From NCBI RefSeq assembly GCF_902635505.1, contig NC_045429.1:31887257-31951256 (forward strand): DNA of 64,000 bases. The letters run 5' to 3'. Below the pieces are notes generated by a model. It was not told the origin of the DNA. It saw only the letters and a program-made list of their open reading frames with translations, and did not search any database. This document shows positions 57,791-64,000 of the stretch, in pieces. Origin of the DNA: Sarcophilus harrisii (taxonomy: Eukaryota > Chordata > Mammalia > Dasyuromorphia > Dasyuridae). The stretch's first letter is position 1. Every line of letters starts with the position of its first letter. Both the position numbers and the translations under genes were made by a program.

Positions 57791-58429
57791 AGCAGGTTCT
57801 TAATGCTGGTTGAGTTGCCTGCGGGCGGCGAGGATCCAAGGGCCCAGACCTGCACCCTCTGATTGACGAGGCTGCAGCGTGTGCAGGAACCTGGAGAACA
57901 AACAGACCAGAGACGCCTGCGGTTTTCAGTGGACTATGACAGCCCCCAAAGCGCGTTCTCTCCTCCGTTGGAATAGCGGGGAAGGTGGCAGGGCCGGGGG
58001 CCCCCGCTCGTGGGGAACGGAGCCAGGGGCGGCGGGCCCGGTCCCCCAGCTCCCACCCGCATCCCCGGGCACACTTTCCCCGTCTCTGGCCCCTTGCACC
58101 CCACTCTGGGAACGGGCGGGCTCGCCCAGCGGGGTCAGCTGAGGAGCTGGTGCCGCCGGCCGCCCCCGCGTTCCCCGCCCGGTCCGGTGACTCGGGCTCC
58201 AGGAGCGGGCTCGGCCTTTAATTTTACCCAGCTCTGACCGCCGTGAGCATGGCACCGCGGCCTCGAGTTACGTGCGAGCTCGCCTCGACGGTCCCCGCGC
58301 GACGCTGGCGCGCGGGTGTGGGTGTTCCGGCCGGAGCCAGGGCCCGCCGCGGGCTCGGCCCCCTCCCGGCCCCGCGCCCCGGGCAGCCACTTGGGAGCCG
58401 CTCTTCGCTGGGGGCTCGCGGCTCGCCCA

Positions 58430-58555
58430 CCCATTCCAAATTTAACCATTACCTAAATCCGAAGGGAAATGAACAAACCTCGGATGGGGCGTCGAGGTAT
58501 TTTCAGCCCTGCTGGGCGTATTTATCCCGAAGTGTTTCCACAACAAGTTATTTCG
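58430..58555. promoter_or_regulatory. GFI1: A/T-rich patch inside the CpG island
   Basis: About 125 bases of AT-richer sequence, with ttccaaatttaaccattacc, cctaaatccgaagggaaatg and cgtatttatcccgaagtgtt, interrupt very GC-rich DNA. It carries an AAATC core and a TATA-like tatttat. The contrast suggests a protein-binding module. Not proven. Confidence 0.35.
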
Positions 58556-59498
58556 GGGGCTGCGGGGCCGCTCCGGCTCGCTGCAGACTCCGGCCCTCCA
58601 GAGCAGCCCTGCAATGGCTAGTGGGACCAGGAGGGCCCCCAGACTGCAGGGGGGAGGGGCAGCCTCGGAGCTCTCAAGCTCTTGGGGGCTGCTGGTCTGG
58701 GGAATATGGGAACCTCCAGGGGTGGGGGGAAGGGTGAGACCCTCCCCCCCAGGTGGATAGAGATTTAGAATCCCCCAAGTGTGAAAGGGCTGCAGGCCCG
58801 GAGAGCCCCCTGGAGCCTAGGTGGAGGTGGATTTCAGCCTAAGAGGGGTTCAGATCCCGAACTCGGGGGCAGGAGGTAGGGTTGGGCACTGCTGCCGGGG
58901 GGGGGGGGGGCAGCACCAGTGAGTGCTGGCTGGAGCGGGCCGGCGTCACTGAGGGGACCGAAGCCATCAGAGGAGGGACAGGGGGTGCGATTTCCAAGGT
59001 GCGACTCTGCAAGTCCTTGCTCTTCCCCTTCCTCCTCCCTCCTCCTCCTCCTCTTGGTCCTCCTGCGCCGCCTGAGTCAATCTGTGTCCTGAATCTGTAA
59101 CTTGTTCTCGCTTCGGAAGTCGCGCTCGGGGCCAAGAATAGTTCAGTTTCTTTCGTGTCTTTTTCAGAGCCCAGTGTTAACCCATTCTCCCCCTCCGCCA
59201 CCACCCCCCCCCCCCCCAGCCAGCCAGTCAAGGGCAAAAAGCCAAGAGGGAGGAAAGTGGGAGGAGAGACCCGGGCCTCCCCAACCTGGCCTCCGCACCT
59301 TGCCCCGAGCCTGCGCTCCGGCACCCTGGTGGCCCCGAGATCAAATGAATTGGGGGGGGGACACAAGTCCGACTCCAGGGGCTTTGGTCTGGGGGGGGGG
59401 GCAGTGAGGAGTGACTGCAAGTCTGACCGGGGCAGGGGGGGGGGGCGCGGCGGCTATCAACTCAGAGCGGTCTGTGCTAGCTGTGCTCCCTAACGCTC

Positions 59499-59519
59499 AG
59501 GAAGTGAAGTTTGTGGTTT
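59499..59519 (+). promoter_or_regulatory. GFI1: ETS-RUNX composite motif upstream of GFI1 first exon
   Basis: AGGAAGTG (59499-59506), an ETS/PU.1-type site, is followed five bases later by TGTGGTTT (59512-59519), a RUNX site. The pair lies roughly 50-150 bases ahead of the likely first exon. PU.1, other ETS factors and RUNX1 are known regulators of Gfi1 in blood cells. Occupancy here is inference. Confidence 0.45.
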
Positions 59520-59571
59520 TGGGGGCTGAGCTCGGAAGGAGTTTTGAAAGAAAAAAAAAAAAAAAAAAAAA

Positions 59572-59662
59572 CAGCTAAAGAGCGCGCGGTCTTCCAGAAA
59601 GCGAGACTCAGTTTGAAAAGGGGCTGAAGAGAGCAGCGCGCCCCAGTGCGGACCCGCGCACG
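59572..59662 (+). other. GFI1: Probable GFI1 noncoding first exon
   Basis: The sequence after the A-run at 59551-59571 ends in a strong splice donor, cgcacg|gtaagcg, with GT at 59663-59664. It sits in the CpG-rich block on the correct strand, about 3.4 kb before the acceptor of the coding exon. GFI1 genes are known to have 5' noncoding exons. The start of the exon is unknown, so the 5' limit given is arbitrary. Confidence 0.5.
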
Positions 59663-61037
59663 GTAAGCGTCTCCCTTCCCACCTCTCCGCGCCTCCAGCT
59701 GGGGCCCCGGGGCGGTGGCAGTGGCGTGGGGGAGATCGAGGAAGGCAGGGAAGGGGTCGGGCCGGACTGCGGGTCCCTGGGAGAGCGCCCTAGCACTGTA
59801 TCCGTCGGGTGCCTAAGTGGGAGCTCCCCTCTCCACGCCTTGACCTCGGGGCCGAGGGGAGATAGTGCGTCCCCAGCCGCTAGCACCCCGGCACCTAAGC
59901 TCCATGTGTCTCAAAGCGTCCAGCTGCAGGCTCTCCTCCCCGAGACTTTTTTGGGGAACCCGGGGCCCTCTCCTGCCTAGGGCCGCCCCACCCCTTTCTC
60001 TGCCCCTTTCTTCCGAGATGGAAGAAGGGGGAGGTATTGGGAGAGCGGGGGCAGGATACTGGTCGGTTTAGAAATGGGGTGTGTGGGGGGAGGGGTAAAG
60101 GGAAGGAAACAACTGGAGGAGACCCACCTAAGGAAAAGGAGCCGCCCCCTTCATCCCCTCCGACTCCCAGGTTCCCAGGGCGGGGTGGGCTCCGGCCTCT
60201 TGGAGGTGAACGAAAACTTGGCCACTGAGGGTCTGCAAGAAGGGCTGCGGAGTCTGTATGGGGCTCTTTTAGTGCCTTGTTCGGGGAGACCCGAGTCCCA
60301 GGCTGAGTCCTTGCCCTTCCCCGCCCCCCAGCGACGCCAGCTGCACCCCGAAGGCCGCCTTCCCACGAATCGTATCTGTGGCCTTGGCCGGGCGCCGACG
60401 AGGCACGGGGAAAGAGAGAGGGACGACGAGTGCCGGTGGGAAGGCAAGGCAGAGACAGGCTATTTGAGGGGCTGGTCTGGCTTTGGGAGGTTGCCCGCTA
60501 AGAGAGGAACGACTTTTCTTGAATCTCCAGGATAGCTCAGAACCCCCGCTCCAGAATCTAGAGGCCAGGCTTTGGGAGCGGAAGGGACGGAGGCCCCCAT
60601 CAGGCCTCCTGAAATCTCTCCACCTTCCGAGCCCGTCCTGCACCTCCTTAAGGATGCTCTTAAGGGCAGGTGGAGCAATACCGTGGGATTCCTGATCTAG
60701 CCCTCCGCCAGAGGGTGACTGCTACTCAAAGACACTTTCCGTTGGCTTTTCATCTTTCTTTGATTTTAATTTTTGTTGTTGAAGTCGGCTAGCGTGGAGT
60801 CGTTTCTGGGTGCGCAGTGGGATGGCAGCTCTCGAGCGCAGTGACTTTCATTTTTGCCTTTGCGTCTCCAGGGTCTGTCACTTAACAGGCTAGGTGAATG
60901 GAATTGCTTCGCTCCTTCTTTCTGGAGGGTCTAGTGCTTCCAGGAAGGAAAGCAGAGGGAGAAGTGGTGTCTTTCGGGAAGGATTCCTGGGAAGAGACTT
61001 GATCCCCAACCAGTGCAGGAACAGTATACTGATGATC

Positions 61038-61040
<3 letters not shown>

Positions 61041-61115
<75 letters not shown>

Positions 61116-61160
61116 GAGACAGAGACAAAGACAGAGAGACAGAGAAAGAAGAGACAGACT
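61041..61160. repeat. (TG)n(GA)n(CAGA)n compound microsatellite
   Basis: About 21 TG units (61041-61082), then GA units and then CAGA/GAGACA units, in the presumed GFI1 5' intron. Confidence 0.96.
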
Positions 61161-62419
61161 GACTTTCTCAGTGAGACCATGGTGAGAGGGGGAAAGCATC
61201 TCTCTGAACAATACGCTTATAATCTTAGAAAGGAGTTTTTTCTTTCTCCCATCCCTCCTCCTTCTCCTCCTGGTTGTATATTTTTTGCCAGAGCACCGAG
61301 GTAGCAGGATAGAATGGAGAGGGGAGGGGATAAGGGCTCTGAGGGGAGAGAAATTCTATTTTCCTGCTCAGATTAACGCTGGAAATTTACAAAGGGTGTG
61401 CTCTGCCCCGGAGGACGTAGGCCATTTCTGGAGCCTAGGCTGAGAGGGTTGATATTGTTTAAAACATTTTGACTGCAGTGGAAAGGATAAACACCACCTT
61501 GAGGAGACCGGAAAGGGTCCTCCTGCCCCCAGTTCGGAGGAGCACCCATTTTCTTGGATGTAGCGGCTTCTCTTTTCTTCCCTTCTCTTTCTTGTCCTAA
61601 TACTCTAAGCCTGGACCTTCCTCGAGTCGGGTGCCCCGTCGGGTAATGTGGAGGTGAACTCTAGTCAGATTTGTTTTAAAGAGACCTCGCCTGTTCCGCC
61701 CTAGAGGAGGAAGGTAGAGGAGCTCTCTCTGCCCTCTCTCCTCTCCAAGCGGCTACTCTTCACCTCCCACCCAGTCCCCAGCTGGAATGCGGGGACAGGA
61801 AGGTGTAGTGATTGGGGAGATGAGAGTCGGCCTTCGAGCTCAGTCCTGCCTCCCAGGCCCCTCGGGACGGCAGCGTCCGTAAGCAGCCAGCAGCGGCCCA
61901 GAGCTGCCCCCGGGCCCCTCCCTCCCGCGGCCCTCCTCCACCTGAGGTAGCGGCCACAGCCTCCCGGGAGCTCGGATTTCTTCGCTGATGAGCACGTCCC
62001 AATAACTTTCCGTTCTCCCTGGGTTGGGCTTCGAACGTGATCCTAGAGTCCGAGCGTTTCTAGAGTCCGGGGGCTGGGTCTCTAAGGTCTCTCCCAGCAT
62101 TAAACAACTTCTGTTTCAAAAAATATTTTCGAACTACGGGAACGGAAAATGCCTTTTTCTTACAGGTAAAAGCCAGGGATTGAGGATTTCTGAGGCCAGG
62201 TCTCTTGTTTACTTCAGCGCCCCCTCCTCCCCCCAAGCTCCTTGGTATTGTGTCTTTGAGTCACTCAGCCGCCATTTCCAGAGCTAATCACTCTCCATGG
62301 ACTAGATGTGTGTATGTGATTTCACTTAGACATTTGATTTCTGCCCTCGGTGTGTACCTGCCTGTGCCCTTGTCCCTCCGTCTTTGTCTCTGTTTATCTG
62401 AGCTTGTCCTCCTTTGCAG

Positions 62420-62577
62420 ACGGGACCCTGGCTCGGGGCGGGCCCTTGGCTTCCCAGCTAGCCCCTTGCACAGTAGGTTAGCATCTCAGTTACCCTCCGG
62501 GGCCCCTCCCTCGTCCCTCCCCCCTTCCAGATGACAGATACCGGCCGGGGATTGAGTGACCGAGTTCGGGTAACCGG
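62420..62577 (+). other. GFI1: Possible alternative GFI1 5' exon
   Basis: A good acceptor (pyrimidine-rich tract ending tttgcag at 62419) is followed about 160 bases later by a moderate donor-like ggtgaatc. Alternative 5' UTR exons are known for GFI1. There is no further support, and the right limit is a guess. Confidence 0.2.
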
Positions 62578-63042
62578 GTGAATCGAGACTGTCTCACTCT
62601 TGGCCCTCCAGGCGGGTTTGATTTCCCCAGCGAGGTTTGAGGGGAAGGGGAGGAGCCCCGAAGGCGGGGGACAGATAAACTGTGGTGTGTGGAAACAGGG
62701 AAGGAGAGACCAGCTGGGGGGTGGAGGGGAGAGAGGCTGAGCCGTCCTAGGGAGAGGCCCCTTGGCTTCGAGGCCCTTTATTTTATGATTTGGGTCTGTG
62801 TCTGCGGAGGCAGCCGGCGGCTCTAGCCACCTGTCTGAGTGCCACCTGGTGAGCGGAGCAGCGCCACGGAGGCTGAGGCTCCTCCCCGCGGCGGCCCCTC
62901 CCTGACCCGGGCCCCATTCCCCCGGCCTCTCGCTCCCCATCCCCCCCGCCCCCCGCCAGGCATCTTTCCCTCTCGCGGCGCTCAGTCCCCTCCCAGCCTT
63001 AGATCTCTCAACTCACGCTTCGACCCCTGTCTCCCGGAGCAG

Positions 63043-63181
63043 GTCTCGTCCGAGGGGGCAGCTTGGAAGCCGAGCAGGTGTGACCCCGCAGTGAACCTGT
63101 GCCCGCCGAACCCGCGGAGAGGAACGGAGAGCCGGCTGCGGCTGCAGGAGCAGGGGCGGCAGGGATAACGGCGGAGGGACG
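63043..63181 (+). other. GFI1: GFI1 5' UTR in the first coding exon
   Basis: The acceptor ctgtctcccggagcag ends at 63042 and the coding start is at 63182. The stretch has no in-frame ATG before the start. The start codon has A at -3, a favourable context. Confidence 0.55.
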
Positions 63182-63296
63182 ATGCCTCGGTCTTTCCTCG
63201 TGAAGAGCAAGAAGGCTCACAGCTACCACCAGCCGCGCTCCCAGGACCAGGACTACGAGCTCCGCTTGGAGAATGTGCTGGCGCGGATCTGTGCAG
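63182..63296 (+). CDS. GFI1: GFI1 first coding exon with SNAG domain
   Basis: GFI1 is a nuclear zinc-finger transcriptional repressor needed in blood stem cells, neutrophil formation and inner-ear hair cells. This exon codes for residues 1-38 plus one base of codon 39. It opens with [20 protein letters not shown], the SNAG peptide, which recruits the LSD1/CoREST demethylase through its N-terminal Pro-Arg-Ser-Phe. The first 20 residues match human GFI1 as I recall it. Residues 21-38 ([18 protein letters not shown]) keep the DY-LRLENV core and differ elsewhere. The splice G|gtgcgg at 63296/63297 is in phase 1 and rejoins at 63922 to give Asp-Ser, as in human. The close paralogue GFI1B shares SNAG, but the residues after it and the EVI5 neighbour point to GFI1. 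The zinc fingers lie beyond the window. Confidence 0.96.
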
Positions 63297-63921
63297 GTGC
63301 GGCCCGAGGCGGCGGCAGGACCCCGAGGGACTCGCCGCCCGGAGGCCGAGCGCAGTTGGTTAACGGGTGGCCTCCCTCCCGGGCCTCCCACCCGGAGCCC
63401 CTTCTGCTTTCTCCAAGCCGCCCTAGCTCCGCTACCTTCTTCCTCATCTTGGAGACAAACGGAGTAGAACGGGGGCTCTTTCCATTTCCCTTCTCAGGCC
63501 TCCTTCTCCTCCCCTTGGGTTTCCCCCAGTTCCTTCTGTCACCCCTATTGCTGTTAATCCTAATAATAACTAATTAGAAGCTAATTATTATTATTATTTT
63601 GTTGTTTTAAAGATTCAGTTTAAGAATCATCGCTCCACCTATCCCACCCCCTTAAGCTCGGGGGGCACTGTGCCACTCACTGTCCATTCACGTCTACTGG
63701 CCCTTGAGAGGAAAAAAAAAAAAGCCAAACAAACCTGTCCTTTTCCCGGGAGTCCAGACAGAAATCTATCTCCAACCCGCTGTTTCCTGGTCATTGCATC
63801 AGGCTCCCTAACTCTGGAACTCTCCGGGAGTTCCTAAAGGGGGCCCCTGTCCTCCACATCCTGACTGGCAGGGTCTGAGCCTGACCTGAGCCATCTCTGT
63901 CTCTCTCTTCTCCCGAGGCAG
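63297..63921 (+). other. GFI1: GFI1 intron between first two coding exons
   Basis: A 625-base intron starts with gtgcgg, a rather weak donor, and ends ctcccgaggcag with AG at 63920-63921. It contains a small TAATTA/TTATT-rich patch near 63.57-63.6 kb. No transposon is seen. Confidence 0.88.
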
Positions 63922-64000
63922 ACAGCAAGAGGCCGGGGGACTCGAGTCCCGGCCCTTCTGAGCCTGAGCCCCAAGCACCGATCTCTCCAGAGTCCCAACT
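63922..64000 (+). CDS. GFI1: GFI1 second coding exon, cut by window end
   Basis: With the G carried over from the first exon it reads DSKRPGDSSPGP, then a Glu/Pro-rich stretch and ISPESQL. Human GFI1 at the same place has DSTSNAGGAKAEP and then LSPESQL, as I recall. The SPESQL anchor and the phase confirm the splice. This is the start of the low-complexity region between SNAG and the six C2H2 zinc fingers, which are outside the window. Confidence 0.93.

Larger units (their letters stand above)
57880..60460. promoter_or_regulatory. GFI1: CpG-rich GFI1 promoter region
   Basis: Base composition changes sharply near 57.9 kb from AT-rich to GC-rich with frequent CG dinucleotides, as in an unmethylated CpG-island promoter. 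The block surrounds the probable first exon (donor at 59662/59663). It holds long G and C homopolymers, an A/T-rich patch at 58430-58555, and an ETS-RUNX motif pair at 59499-59519. Several long overlapping reading frames here come only from the lack of A/T-rich stop codons. The role as GFI1 promoter follows from position and from the known CpG-rich GFI1 promoter. Confidence 0.75.
59663..63042 (+). other. GFI1: Probable GFI1 intron in the 5' UTR
   Basis: This stretch lies between the donor at 59663 and the acceptor AG at 63041-63042. It contains no recognised transposon, only a TG/GA/CAGA simple repeat at 61041-61160. GC content falls in the middle (60.7-61.8 kb) and rises again near the coding exon. 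A second acceptor-like site (cctcctttgcag, AG at 62418-62419) may mark an alternative 5' exon. Confidence 0.5.
62430..63400. promoter_or_regulatory. GFI1: Second CpG-rich block around GFI1 coding start
   Basis: CG dinucleotides and G+C rise again from about 62.4 kb and cover the coding exon. This may be the 3' part of one GFI1 CpG island or a separate internal promoter. A GFI1-type core, AATCA at 62286-62290, lies just before it. Confidence 0.5.

Noticed and set aside
58839-59420. 193-codon minus-strand open frame in the GFI1 CpG island
   Set aside because: GC-rich DNA lacks stop codons. The translation is low-complexity and overlaps open frames on the other strand and G/C homopolymers.
60074-60643. 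Overlapping 100-150 codon frames on both strands
   Set aside because: They are in the presumed GFI1 5' intron with no recognisable protein, and they show the same CpG-island artefact.
63182-63577. A 131-codon protein reading straight through from the GFI1 start
   Set aside because: The frame runs into the intron. The phase-1 splice at 63296 to 63922 restores the GFI1 order with SPESQL, so the read-through frame is not the product.

Overview
The window is nuclear DNA from a marsupial. Its SINEs begin with a head like ggcagctgggtggtgcag and end near cccaattgcctcag, and its L1 3' ends are of the kind I remember from marsupial genomes. They look most like those of Australian groups such as dasyurids, but that narrower placement is from memory and only tentative. 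There are no bacterial, phage or CRISPR features.

Two protein-coding genes are supported, both on the + strand. The last coding exon of EVI5 (27318-27632), its 3' UTR and its polyadenylation signals (to about 28.63 kb) are present. Positions 1-27317 are read as EVI5 intron, since no earlier EVI5 exon was recognised. At the far end lies the 5' end of GFI1: a CpG-rich promoter region (about 57.9-63.4 kb), a probable noncoding first exon ending at a clear splice donor (59662), the first coding exon with the SNAG repressor peptide (63182-63296), and the first bases of the next coding exon (63922 to the window end). EVI5 followed by GFI1, both read in the same direction, is the arrangement known in human and mouse. 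The order is therefore conserved, with a spacer here of about 31 kb.

The rest is intron and intergenic DNA filled with transposable elements. 1-16.6 kb: old L1, CR1-like and L2-like LINE pieces with MIR/CORE-type SINEs. 16.6-20.7 kb: a 4-kb block in which I recognise no repeat. 20.7-27.3 kb: a GC-rich minisatellite, a small antisense L1 with a perfect 17-bp target duplication, and more L1 and L2 fragments. 28.6-31 kb: hAT-type elements and SINEs. 31.4-40.4 kb: a dense L1 block containing a sense L1 with two L1 pieces inserted, a polypurine tract, and a 2.5-kb element that looks like L1 ORF1 without ORF2. 41-46.2 kb: SINEs, an AT-rich minisatellite and a long L2-type LINE. 46.8-47.8 kb: two identical 113-bp direct repeats. 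48-57 kb: SINEs, an L1 carrying a hAT element, a 361-bp perfect AAAGG array grown from a SINE tail, and an L1 3' end split by a SINE. 57.9-64 kb: GFI1.

No undescribed gene system was found. The points most worth checking are possible GFI1 control elements (an ETS-RUNX motif pair, an A/T-rich patch inside the CpG island, a unique block at 56.4-57.2 kb), the 113-bp duplication, the ORF1-only L1-like element, and two tandem arrays that appear to have grown out of SINE tails. All family names rest on remembered consensus patterns, not on a database search.
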